A DNA stretch of 40,834 bases from Saprospiraceae bacterium UBA2329 (GTDB taxonomy: Bacteria > Bacteroidota > Bacteroidia > Chitinophagales > Saprospiraceae), in contig DDUV01000106.1 of assembly GCA_002344975.1 (NCBI GenBank), positions 1 through 40,834 of the forward strand, read 5' to 3'. Within the stretch, counting starts at the first letter, position 1, and every line of letters begins with the position of its first letter. A program made the translations under genes and the position numbers. Positions 1 to 7,271 of the stretch are shown here, one piece after another. The notes below the pieces were generated by a model. The model was not told the DNA's origin. It did no database searches and saw only the letters and a program-made list of their open reading frames with translations.

Positions 1-1
1 T

Positions 2-328
2 ACACAGCAGCCGGTAGAAGCTCCGCGCAGTGCCGAGCCTCGCCGAGAAACCGCGCCCACGCGTACCGAAACTCCGCGCAGTACTGAACCGCGTAGAGAA
101 ACCGCGCCCACGCGTACCGAAGCTCCGCGCAGTGCCGAGCCTCGCCGAGAAACCGCACCCACGCGTACCGAAGCTCCGCGCAGTGCCGAGCCGCGCCGAG
201 AAACCGCACCCACGCGTACCGAAACTCCGCGCAGTGCCGAGCCGCGCAAAGAGACCGCGCCGGCCAGATCAACAACTCCGACGCCTTCGAGAGAAAAAGG
301 CAAATCGAGCGGGGAAGAGCTGCGATAA
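2..328 (+). CDS. C-terminal tail of an unidentified repeat-rich protein (5' end outside window)
   Basis: The frame starting at base 2 is open from the window edge to a TAA at 326-328, giving about 108 residues. It has no start in the window, so the gene begins upstream. The tail consists of a 17-residue unit, roughly APRSAEPRRETAPTRTE, repeated nearly five times, then a basic, Ser/Thr/Pro-rich end. Differences between repeat copies fall largely on third codon positions of this frame (CCT/CCG, GAG/GAA, GCG/GCA). This marks it as the coding frame over the overlapping ATG-initiated frame at 30-362. The composition (Pro, Arg, Glu, Thr) suggests a disordered, highly charged tail. I do not recognise the protein and assign no function. 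Confidence 0.6.
   Translation, partial: TQQPVEAPRSAEPRRETAPTRTETPRSTEPRRETAPTRTEAPRSAEPRRETAPTRTEAPRSAEPRRETAPTRTETPRSAEPRKETAPARSTTPTPSREKGKSSGEELR
19..262 (+). repeat. 51-bp tandem repeat, nearly five copies
   Basis: Copies start near 19, 70, 121, 172 and 223, an exact 51-bp period (17 codons). The core is CTCCGCGCAGTGCCGAGCC. The fifth copy decays after about base 245. The length is a multiple of three, so copy number can change without breaking the reading frame. Confidence 0.85.
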
Positions 329-347
329 AATATTTTTCGGCAATGGC

Positions 348-379
348 TTGCTCGTTCCATAAACATTGACATACCTTTG
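348..379 (+). promoter_or_regulatory. Promoter of the trp leader-trpEG transcript
   Basis: A TACCTTTG at 372-379 matches the Bacteroidota -7 element TAnnTTTG exactly. A TTG at 348-350 lies 21 bases upstream, within the usual spacing for the -33 element. Transcription would start near 383-387, leaving about 15 bases before the leader peptide start at 401. The start is inferred from the motif and has not been measured. Confidence 0.7.
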
Positions 380-400
380 GCCCGATCAATTTTTAAAAAA

Positions 401-466
401 ATGATTTCTGTTCTGTTCACAAATGCTTGGTGGTGGCACATTCATTCGGAAAACCGGGTGAGGTGA
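401..466 (+). CDS. trpL: trp operon leader peptide (attenuator peptide)
   Basis: A 21-codon ORF, ATG at 401 and TGA at 464-466, has three consecutive Trp codons at 428-436 (NAWWWHIHSENR in the centre). Trp is normally the rarest residue, so three in a row just upstream of trpE is the signature of a ribosome-sensing leader peptide. The ORF begins about 15 bases after the predicted transcription start. Its last codons and stop overlap the 5' arm of a predicted antiterminator (454-471). A ribosome that reaches the stop would mask that arm, while one stalled at the Trp codons would leave it free. The ORF has no expected function apart from regulation. Confidence 0.85.
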   Translation: MISVLFTNAWWWHIHSENRVR

Positions 467-518
467 CGGCCATATAGCTTTCGTGCTATCAGATCAATCG
501 GCTTGTCGGTTCGCCCGG
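454..518 (+). promoter_or_regulatory. Antiterminator hairpin of the trp attenuator
   Basis: CCGGGTGA (454-461) can pair with TCGCCCGG (511-518) over 8 bp including one G-U. GAC (465-467) pairs with GTC (505-507), and GCC (469-471) with GGC (500-502), separated by small internal loops. The 3' strand (500-518) includes most of the 5' arm of the terminator, so the two folds exclude each other. The pairing was worked out by hand and no folding energy was calculated. Confidence 0.7.
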
Positions 519-537
519 CAAGCCGATTTTTTATTTT
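496..537 (+). terminator. Rho-independent terminator of the trp attenuator
   Basis: AATCGGCTTG (496-505) pairs perfectly with CAAGCCGATT (519-528). The stem continues inward with TCGG against CCGG (one U-G pair), for about 14 bp closed by a short loop. A T-rich run follows (527-537). It ends 23 bases before the trpE start codon, so it can only act as a conditional terminator for trpE. Confidence 0.85.
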
Positions 538-560
538 CAGGCATTTCAAACAACTTAAAC

Positions 561-2009
561 ATGACCAAAACAACCACCATGACCATGCAGGCGCCACAGC
601 ACAACGCGCCCATTCCCTTGCGCTCCCTTGTGCGCCGGGCCTTGGCCGACACGGTTACGCCCGTAGCGGCTTTCCTGAAATTGAGAGATCATTACACCTG
701 TCCGGTGTTGTTGGAAAACAATAATTTCGGCAGCCTCGAAGATTGCAGGTCGTTCATCGGATTGGATGTAATGGCTTCATTCACAGTGGAAAATGCAAAG
801 ATCAGGATGCAGTTTCCCGGTGGGCTGACCGACTCCATGCCAGTTGAAACGACCGAAGACGTGCCGGCTCAATTGCACCGCTTCATGTCGCGGTTCCAGC
901 CGGACTACGAAACGCCTTATGCCGGCTTCAACGGATTGATCGGTTACACCGGCTTCGATGGCGTGCAGCATTTCGATACGCTCCATTTCGACCCGGCCAA
1001 ACGCAAAATGCGTGTGCCCGAGCTCCGCTACCACCTGTATCGCTTCGTCATTGCTTTTCATCATTTCAACGATGAGATTTACATCATCGAAAACCTGTTG
1101 CCCGGGCAGGAATCGGAGTTGAAACGCCTGGAAACACTGCTGTGGAGCCGCAAAATATCTACCCATGCTTTCCGCTTGGACGGAGAGGAGCAGAGCAATC
1201 TCACAGATGAGGAATTTAAAGAATTGGTGGCTTTGGGCAAGCATCATTGCCGCATCGGCGACGTGTTTCAGATTGTGTTTTCCCGCCAGTTTTCGCGTGG
1301 TTTTCGCGGCGACGACTTCAATGTGTATCGCGTGCTGCGCTCCGTAAATCCCTCTCCGTATTTGTTTTACGCTGATTTCGGCAGTTTTCGCATCTTTGGT
1401 TCCTCGCCCGAAACACAAATGGCGGTGGCCGATGGGGTGGCCAAAGTGAATCCCATTGCAGGCACTTACCGCCGCAGCGGCGACCCCGCAGAAGACGCGC
1501 AAAAAGCCATTGACCTGGCTGCCGATGCCAAAGAAAATGCCGAACACATCATGCTGGTGGACCTTGCCCGCAACGATCTGGGCCGTCACGCCGTCAATGT
1601 GCGGGTGCGCGATTTGAAGCACATTCATTTTTACAGCCACGTCATCCATTTGGTATCGAAAGTGGAGGGCGATTTGCCGCCGGGCGCCAATCCTGTGCAG
1701 ATTTTTGCAGACACTTTTCCCGCCGGCACACTCTCCGGCGCCCCGAAATACAAGGCCATCGAACTCATTGATCGCTACGAAAACCAAAACCGGGGCGTTT
1801 ACGGCGGCGCCATCGGGCTGATGGATTTTAACGGCAACATGAACAAAGCCATTATCATTCGCTCTTTTCTCAGCCAAAACAATACGCTGTTTTATCAGGC
1901 GGGCGCGGGCGTGGTGGCGGCGAGCAACGAGGAAAGCGAATTGCAGGAGGTGAACAACAAATTGGGCGCCCTGAAAAAAGCGCTGCTGGAGGCGGAACGG
2001 GTGGGGTGA
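561..2009 (+). CDS. trpE: Anthranilate synthase component I
   Basis: A 482-residue chorismate-utilising enzyme that, with the TrpG glutaminase, makes anthranilate from chorismate and glutamine, the first committed step of tryptophan synthesis. The C-terminal chorismate-binding domain is complete: the PIAGTYRR segment, the LVDLARNDLGR motif, FPAGTLSGAPK, and YGGAIG with GAGVVAAS near the end. The N-terminal regulatory region has LLEN at residues 50-53 where the classical Trp feedback motif is LLES. I place the start at ATG 561 because the in-frame ATG at 483 lies upstream of the attenuator terminator. An ATG at 579 is also possible. Transcription is probably controlled by the leader at 401-537. 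trpG follows after a 166-base gap. Confidence 0.95.
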   Translation: MTKTTTMTMQAPQHNAPIPLRSLVRRALADTVTPVAAFLKLRDHYTCPVLLENNNFGSLEDCRSFIGLDVMASFTVENAKIRMQFPGGLTDSMPVETTEDVPAQLHRFMSRFQPDYETPYAGFNGLIGYTGFDGVQHFDTLHFDPAKRKMRVPELRYHLYRFVIAFHHFNDEIYIIENLLPGQESELKRLETLLWSRKISTHAFRLDGEEQSNLTDEEFKELVALGKHHCRIGDVFQIVFSRQFSRGFRGDDFNVYRVLRSVNPSPYLFYADFGSFRIFGSSPETQMAVADGVAKVNPIAGTYRRSGDPAEDAQKAIDLAADAKENAEHIMLVDLARNDLGRHAVNVRVRDLKHIHFYSHVIHLVSKVEGDLPPGANPVQIFADTFPAGTLSGAPKYKAIELIDRYENQNRGVYGGAIGLMDFNGNMNKAIIIRSFLSQNNTLFYQAGAGVVAASNEESELQEVNNKLGALKKALLEAERVG

Positions 2010-2175
2010 TGGCACATTTCGGATTCCTGATTTCGGATTCCGCCCGGACGATGAACTGAGCAGATTACGGATTCGATTGCAGCCGCTACGATAAACTGTG
2101 TGCCACAGTACGACGGAAGATCACAGATTGATGCAAAAACACGCTTCAAAAACAAAAAACAACATTCTGAAAATC

Positions 2176-2766
2176 ATGAAAATACTCGTTTTAGACAACT
2201 ACGATTCTTTTACCTACAATCTGGTGCAATACATCCGTGAACTCGGATTTGAGGACATTGACGTGCGCCGCAACGATGCCATCACATTGGACGAAGTGGA
2301 GCATTACGCCGCCATCGTGCTGTCGCCGGGGCCGGGGCTGCCAGCCGAAGCAGGCATCATGCCCGAACTCATTCGCCGGTATGCGCCGCACAAGCCCATC
2401 CTCGGAGTGTGTTTGGGGCAGCAGGCCATTGGCGAGGCGTTCGGCGGTACCTTGGAAAACCTGAGCGCCGTTTTTCACGGAGTGGACACGCCCATAGAGG
2501 TGACCCGCTCCGACGAGCCTTTGTTCAGCGGGCTGCCGTCGGTGTTCCGCGCTGGTCGCTACCATTCCTGGGTGGTCAAAAAAGAAGGCTTCCCCGACGA
2601 TCTGGAAATCACCGCCCAGGACGAGGGCGGCGCCATCATGGCCCTGAGACACAAGACCTATAATGTGCGCGGCGTGCAGTTTCACCCCGAATCCATTATG
2701 ACCGAGCACGGGCGGCAGATGCTGGCCAATTTTTTTGAGTTGTGCGTTCAGGAAGCTCCGAAATAA
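2176..2766 (+). CDS. trpG: Anthranilate synthase component II (glutamine amidotransferase)
   Basis: A 196-residue class I glutamine amidotransferase that supplies ammonia to TrpE. The catalytic triad is visible: Cys79 in GVCLGQQAIG, and His170 and Glu172 in GVQFHPES. The oxyanion segment SPGPG is at 50-54. The start at ATG 2176 gives the canonical MKILVLDNYDSFTYNL opening; the 26 in-frame residues upstream resemble no part of the family. The gene lies 166 bases after trpE on the same strand and probably shares its transcript. None of trpD, trpC, trpF, trpB or trpA follows, so the rest of the pathway must be encoded elsewhere. A role shared with folate synthesis (pabA-like) cannot be excluded, but adjacency to trpE favours trpG. 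Confidence 0.93.
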   Translation: MKILVLDNYDSFTYNLVQYIRELGFEDIDVRRNDAITLDEVEHYAAIVLSPGPGLPAEAGIMPELIRRYAPHKPILGVCLGQQAIGEAFGGTLENLSAVFHGVDTPIEVTRSDEPLFSGLPSVFRAGRYHSWVVKKEGFPDDLEITAQDEGGAIMALRHKTYNVRGVQFHPESIMTEHGRQMLANFFELCVQEAPK

Positions 2767-2837
2767 TGTAAAGGGCTGATTTTCAATGATACATATTGAA
2801 CGGCGCATCTGGTTTTAAACAGACAACATACATATGG

Positions 2838-2873
2838 CTCGCAGCTTGCAGCCTGTAGCTTACAGCTTGCAGC
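2838..2873. repeat. Short degenerate AGCTTGCAGC / AGCTTACAGC repeats
   Basis: The trpG-acylase gap holds consecutive near-repeats of AGC-TTGCAGC type. A similar run (CAAGCTAGTGGCTTGTAGC) lies at about 5455-5475, just upstream of the next membrane-protein gene. They may be remnants of one dispersed intergenic repeat. Confidence 0.35.
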
Positions 2874-2906
2874 GATTTGAGTACATGGAATCGTTGCAAA
2901 AAATCT

Positions 2907-2914
2907 TACTTTCG
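2907..2914 (+). promoter_or_regulatory. Possible -7 element of the acylase gene
   Basis: TACTTTCG differs at one position from TAnnTTTG and lies 23 bases upstream of the start codon. No TTG occurs at the expected upstream distance (the nearest TTTG is 27 bases away), so support is limited. Confidence 0.35.
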
Positions 2915-2937
2915 CCCAACGAATAAAACCACATCGT

Positions 2938-5385
2938 ATGCGCTTCGTCTCTTTTTTTCTGGCGGCCATTCTCAGTGCCGCGCTGCTCTTTGTATTGGCT
3001 TGGCCGCAGCCCTTCGGCAAGCCCCTGCCGCCGGTGGGCAAGTTTTTTTCGCCTTTCGGCGGATTTTGGAAAAACGCAGCTCAGGGCGATGTCTTTACAT
3101 TGGACGGTTCCGCCTTCGAGCAACTCAAAGCGCCGGTGACGGTGGTATTCGACGAGCGCCTCGTACCGCACGTTTTTGCTGAAAATGAGACAGATGCCGT
3201 TTTTGCGCAAGGTTATGTGACCGCACGTTACCGCCTTTGGCAAATGGACTTCGCTACCCGTGCCGCCGCCGGTCGCCTGTCGGAAGTGGTGGGTGAAAAA
3301 GCTTTGGATCGAGACCGTGGACAACGGCGCAAAGGCATGCTCATGGCTGCCCGGAATGCAGTAGCCGCCTGGGAAAAATCGCCGGAGGAAATGGCTTTAG
3401 TGGAGGCTTACACCAACGGCGTCAATGCTTACATACAATCGCTCGCGCCTGCTGATTATCCATTGGAGTTCAAACTCTTGGATTATGCGCCCGAACCCTG
3501 GACGCCGCTGCACTCGGCCCTGATGATGAAAAACATGGCAGAAACGCTGTGTTTCCGGTCGGACGATCTGGCGGCCTACAACTCCCTTCAAATGTGGGGC
3601 CGCGAGATGTTCGATTTTCTCCATCCATCCTACAATCCCAAACAATCGCCGATCATACCTGCGGGCACGCCCTGGAATTTCAAACCGATAGAAGCCCGCC
3701 CCGACAGCATTCCGTCTCCCATTATGATGGGCGATCTGTTGCCCTATCCGCTCTTGCCGCAGTCGCCGTCGGGCATCGGCAGCAACAACTGGGCCGTGTC
3801 CGGCAAGAAAACAGCATCGGGCCACCCCATACTCAGCAATGACCCGCACCTCACGCTCAGCCTGCCGTCAATATGGTTTGAAATGCAGATACACGCCCCT
3901 GAATATCAGGCTTATGGAGTTACCATTCCGGGCCTGCCGGGCATCGTCATCGGCTTCAACGACCAACAGGCATGGGGTGTTACCAATGTGGGCCATGACG
4001 TAGTGGACTGGTACCGCATTGCCTGGATGGACGACGAAAAAACGCGCTATCTGTTGGACAACGAGCAGCAGACGGTAGAAGTGGCGGAAGAAGTGATTGA
4101 GGTAAAAGGCTGGAAAGAACCGCATATTGAAAAAGTAAAACACACGGTCTGGGGACCGATTGTGTATGAAGACCCCGACTCTCCGTACCGCGATCTGGCG
4201 ATGCACTGGATTGCCCATGAAGTGCAGGAGAAAATGGACTTTTACGAATTGGGCGCATTTTACCGCTTGGGGCAGGCCAAAACACATCAGCAATACACAG
4301 AGGCGCTGCGCAATTTTGAAAACCCGGCCCAAAATTTTGTCATGGCCAATAACACCGGAGACATCGCCATTCGGGTAAACGGCAAATTTCCGATCAAAAC
4401 ACGCGATCAAGGGCGATTTGTACAAGACGGCAGTTCCTCCGCCAACGACTGGGCCGGCTTCATCCCGATGGATCAGATACCGCAGATTCTGAACCCGGAG
4501 CGCGGTTTTGTCTCCTCTGCCAACCAAGCCTCCACCGATCAGACCTATCCGTATTACTACAACAGTGAAGGGTTTGACGACTACCGGGGCCGCATCATCA
4601 ACCGCACCTTGGAGGAGAAAAACGGCATGACGGTCAAAGACATGATGGCCCTGCAAAACGACAACCGCAGCATCCTGGCCGAGGAGGCTTTGCCGTTGTT
4701 GCTCAAGCTGTTGGATAGAAACGGCCTCAGCCCGGAAGAACGAACCTGGGTAGGCTGGCTCGAAAAATGGGACCTCCATTTTAATGCCGGGGAGAAAGCG
4801 CCGATGGTTTTTTCCGAATGGCTGCGGCAAACACACCGCCGCGCCTTTGATGAAATATACGTTTTGGAGGACTCCATCCCGCTGTTGAAACCCGAAAACT
4901 GGAGGCTGTTGGAACTACTGGAACAAGCGCCCGATCACATCATTTTTGATCAAAAAGGTACGCCCGCCAAAGAAACGGCCGCTCAAATCGTGACCGCCGC
5001 GCTGCATGATGTAGCAGAAGAATGGGCTGCGAAATTCAGCGAAAGCGACTACAACTGGGCAACGCACAAAAGCACGGACATCATGCACCTGGCCCGCATT
5101 CCGGCCTTTTCCAAAATGGACCTGAACGTGGGCGGCTACGGCGATGCGCCCAATGCCATCAAAGGAACCACCGGCCCCTCATGGCGGGTAGTGGTGGAAT
5201 TGGGGCCGGAGGTGAAGGCTTGGGGTATCTATCCCGGCGGGCAAAGCGGGCATCCTGGCAGTCGGTACTACGACAACCGCATCCTGCCCTGGATGAAAGG
5301 CGAATACGACGAATTGTACATTATGAAGCGCCCGGATGAACGCTCTAAGCCGGAACTGTTCGGAGTGGTTTTTTCTAAAAAGTAG
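2938..5385 (+). CDS. Penicillin acylase family Ntn-hydrolase
   Basis: An 815-residue member of the penicillin amidase family (Ntn hydrolases that cleave amide bonds, including beta-lactam side chains and acyl-homoserine lactones). Residues 1-22 form a hydrophobic export signal or anchor, so the enzyme is probably periplasmic or membrane-tethered. The autoprocessing site is clear: GSNNW, with Ser282 as the new N-terminal nucleophile of the beta chain, followed by the typical SGKKTASGHPILSNDPH stretch. The 'HDVVDWYRI' and 'NWATHKSTDI' regions also match the family layout. The alpha part (about 260 residues) and beta part (about 530) are of usual size. The natural substrate cannot be told from sequence; acyl-homoserine lactone or amide scavenging is possible. 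The start at 2938 is the first base of a clear signal sequence. Confidence 0.9.
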   Translation: MRFVSFFLAAILSAALLFVLAWPQPFGKPLPPVGKFFSPFGGFWKNAAQGDVFTLDGSAFEQLKAPVTVVFDERLVPHVFAENETDAVFAQGYVTARYRLWQMDFATRAAAGRLSEVVGEKALDRDRGQRRKGMLMAARNAVAAWEKSPEEMALVEAYTNGVNAYIQSLAPADYPLEFKLLDYAPEPWTPLHSALMMKNMAETLCFRSDDLAAYNSLQMWGREMFDFLHPSYNPKQSPIIPAGTPWNFKPIEARPDSIPSPIMMGDLLPYPLLPQSPSGIGSNNWAVSGKKTASGHPILSNDPHLTLSLPSIWFEMQIHAPEYQAYGVTIPGLPGIVIGFNDQQAWGVTNVGHDVVDWYRIAWMDDEKTRYLLDNEQQTVEVAEEVIEVKGWKEPHIEKVKHTVWGPIVYEDPDSPYRDLAMHWIAHEVQEKMDFYELGAFYRLGQAKTHQQYTEALRNFENPAQNFVMANNTGDIAIRVNGKFPIKTRDQGRFVQDGSSSANDWAGFIPMDQIPQILNPERGFVSSANQASTDQTYPYYYNSEGFDDYRGRIINRTLEEKNGMTVKDMMALQNDNRSILAEEALPLLLKLLDRNGLSPEERTWVGWLEKWDLHFNAGEKAPMVFSEWLRQTHRRAFDEIYVLEDSIPLLKPENWRLLELLEQAPDHIIFDQKGTPAKETAAQIVTAALHDVAEEWAAKFSESDYNWATHKSTDIMHLARIPAFSKMDLNVGGYGDAPNAIKGTTGPSWRVVVELGPEVKAWGIYPGGQSGHPGSRYYDNRILPWMKGEYDELYIMKRPDERSKPELFGVVFSKK

Positions 5386-5513
5386 TCCGGCTCGCGGCTT
5401 TTGGGTAACTTAAACGACATACATTGTAACTACTTAGCATCTTTTTCAGGGCCACAAGCTAGTGGCTTGTAGCTAACAGCCTATGGGCGATGCTAAATAA
5501 ATACCATAGATTC

Positions 5514-5858
5514 ATGAAATCAATCCTTCTCTTCATCGGCATCCTTTTGCTTGGTTATGCGGCGCATATTTTCATGCCCTGGTGGGCGGTTTACGGCGTT
5601 GCGCTGTTGCTGTCGGCCCTTGTCGGGTTGCGGCCCGGTCGCAGTTTTTTCATCGGATTTTTGGCGGCCTTTGCCCTGTGGGCGGGTACGGCTTATTGGC
5701 TGCATCAATCGGGCGAAGGCATTCTGACCGAAAAAATCGGCGAGATGCTGGGCGGTCTTTCGGTGCCGGCAGTGGTGAGTATTACGGCCTTATTGGGCGG
5801 TTTGCTGGGCGGACTCGGCGCCTGGACGGGCAGTTCGGGGCGGCGACTGCTGAGGTAA
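5514..5858 (+). CDS. Small integral membrane protein
   Basis: A 114-residue, very hydrophobic protein with three or four predicted membrane segments (roughly residues 3-20, 23-38, 43-62 and 80-106) separated by short charged turns. The last segment is Gly/Leu-rich (LLGGLLGGLGAW). I prefer ATG 5514 (MKSILLFIG) to the in-frame ATG at 5490, which would add a polar octapeptide. The 2TM-domain gene follows after 47 bases on the same strand, so the two may be co-transcribed. I do not recognise the family and assign no function. Confidence 0.7.
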   Translation: MKSILLFIGILLLGYAAHIFMPWWAVYGVALLLSALVGLRPGRSFFIGFLAAFALWAGTAYWLHQSGEGILTEKIGEMLGGLSVPAVVSITALLGGLLGGLGAWTGSSGRRLLR

Positions 5859-5905
5859 AACCCGATGCGCGCAAGGCTTGTTTTATACCCAAATTCATTT
5901 ATAAC

Positions 5906-6301
5906 ATGGCGTCAAAAGAAGACAAACGTTACGAAATAGCCAGAAAGAGGGTGGAGGAAAAGAAGAAGTTTTACCAACATCTGACCACTTACCTCACGAT
6001 GAGCGTCTTTTTTGTGTTCATCAATTTGTTTACCTCGCCGGGGCGCTGGTGGTTCATTTTTCCGGTGTTGGGCTGGGGCGTGGGCATTGTTTCTCAGTAC
6101 TTTAAGGTTTTTGGACCACCTGGGTTTAACACCGACGGCGACTGGGAAGAACGGGCGCTGCAAGAGGAATTGCGGAAAATGGGCGTGCCGGAATCGGAAT
6201 TGCCACAAACAACCCCCGAACCCAATGTGGCAGAAGCAGGAGATGAGCCATTGGAACTCAAAGAATTGCAAAAAAAATATGACGAGCGGGATTTAGTATG
6301 A
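5906..6301 (+). CDS. 2TM domain-containing protein
   Basis: A 131-residue protein whose N-terminal half matches the 2TM domain common in Bacteroidota. It has a charged helix (YEIARKRVEEKKKFYQHL) followed by two membrane helices (about residues 33-50 and 56-75), the second ending before GPPGFNTDGDWEE. In other proteins this domain is sometimes fused to LytTR-type regulators or histidine kinases. Here it stands alone with an acidic C-terminal tail rich in Glu and Pro. The start at ATG 5906 places the charged helix at the N-terminus; the frame is open much further upstream, but that part overlaps the preceding gene. The role is unknown. Confidence 0.8.
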   Translation: MASKEDKRYEIARKRVEEKKKFYQHLTTYLTMSVFFVFINLFTSPGRWWFIFPVLGWGVGIVSQYFKVFGPPGFNTDGDWEERALQEELRKMGVPESELPQTTPEPNVAEAGDEPLELKELQKKYDERDLV

Positions 6302-6360
6302 GAACCTTGTATGCTCACAAATGCCGTCAACGACATTTCTCAATCTAACTTCTAAGTGCT

Positions 6361-6732
6361 ATGAAAATGAAAAACTTCCTCCTGCCGGTGGCCATGATGC
6401 TGTTCAGCTTTGGCCTGGCCGCTCAGAATGACTCCATTGTGCGCCCACTCGAAGGAGACCTTGTGATGGTCAGGCTGATAGAGCGGACGCCTACTTCCTT
6501 CTGGCAATCCAGAATGATTATTTCTGATGGTTCGGGAGAGCCTCAGAGTATCTTATTACAACGAATTGGAAATAACAGCATCATGAACGATAACGTGAGG
6601 CTGATCTCCAAGATTTTCAATGAAATAACCCGACAAGGCTACGCTCTGTCTGCGCCCCCGGCCAGCAACATGTCTGAAGGTTCTACTTTGTATTTTGATT
6701 ATTTTTTTACCAAGGACAAAAAGGAAAAATGA
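6361..6732 (+). CDS. Small secreted protein of unknown function
   Basis: A 123-residue protein with a clear signal peptide (MKMKNFLLPVAMMLFSFGLAAQ, cleavage near residue 21). The mature part is about 100 residues of mixed alpha/beta character, with no Cys pair or motif I recognise. It ends in a Lys-rich tail (KDKKEK). It lies 59 bases after the 2TM gene on the same strand and meets the lipoprotein gene tail to tail. The start is the first Met of the signal sequence. Location is probably periplasmic. Confidence 0.65.
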   Translation: MKMKNFLLPVAMMLFSFGLAAQNDSIVRPLEGDLVMVRLIERTPTSFWQSRMIISDGSGEPQSILLQRIGNNSIMNDNVRLISKIFNEITRQGYALSAPPASNMSEGSTLYFDYFFTKDKKEK

Positions 6733-6761
6733 GAAACGCCGGGCGGCGATCTGTTTTGTGT

Positions 6762-7265
6762 TCAATTGCACAAAATCGTAATTCGCTCACTTTGCACCGA
6801 ATTGCTGAAATGCCCCGCCCGGTCGCGAATGCGAATGGAGTACGAGAAAGTGTCTGTGGGGAAAACCGTGCTGGGTGTACACGGCACTTGTCCGTTGGGA
6901 TAAGTGCAGCAAATATTGAAAGGCTTGTTGAAGACCAGCACCGTAATCTCGCCGGAAATCCCATTGCCGGAACCCTGCTCCGGGATCACGGGCAATTTGA
7001 GGGTTTCCTCAAAACCGTCGCGGCTGTCGGTCAGGAAAATATCAAGGGTGCCGTCGGGATGCCCCAAATCGCCGTCGCCGTCGGTAAATCCAAAAGTAAT
7101 GGCCAAGGTGTCGGCGGCTGCGCTGGGTGAACCTTGAGCAATGATCTGCTTGTTCATGCCGATGAAATTCAGCACAGGCTCAATGGGGTAGTCGGGCCGC
7201 TTCACGCAAGAGGCGAGGATCATGGCGGCAAGAGCGGAGAATAAAAGAATGGTTAACTGTTTCAT
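6762..7265 (-). CDS. Putative lipoprotein
   Basis: A 167-residue protein with a lipoprotein signal: basic start, hydrophobic core and lipobox ILASC with the lipidated Cys at residue 20. The mature part contains FGFTDGDGDLG, an acidic segment seen in Bacteroidota surface lipoproteins with beta-sandwich folds, and a Cys-Cys pair near residue 120. I choose ATG at 7265 over the in-frame ATG at 7292 because it gives a proper signal peptide and avoids overlap with the divergent gene that starts at 7272. Only six bases separate the two start codons, so its promoter must lie inside the neighbour's coding sequence. The function is unknown. Confidence 0.75.
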   Translation of the reverse strand: MKQLTILLFSALAAMILASCVKRPDYPIEPVLNFIGMNKQIIAQGSPSAAADTLAITFGFTDGDGDLGHPDGTLDIFLTDSRDGFEETLKLPVIPEQGSGNGISGEITVLVFNKPFNICCTYPNGQVPCTPSTVFPTDTFSYSIRIRDRAGHFSNSVQSERITILCN

Positions 7266-7271
7266 GGACAA

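Noticed and set aside
483..560. In-frame ATG at 483 as the start of trpE
   Set aside because: It lies upstream of the attenuator terminator, and the 26 extra residues would be encoded by the terminator hairpin itself. ATG 561 follows the T-run and gives a normal TrpE N-terminus.
777..2015. Long minus-strand frame opposite trpE
   Set aside because: It is a shadow of trpE, with no recognisable domain and no promoter or context, while the plus strand carries all the TrpE motifs.
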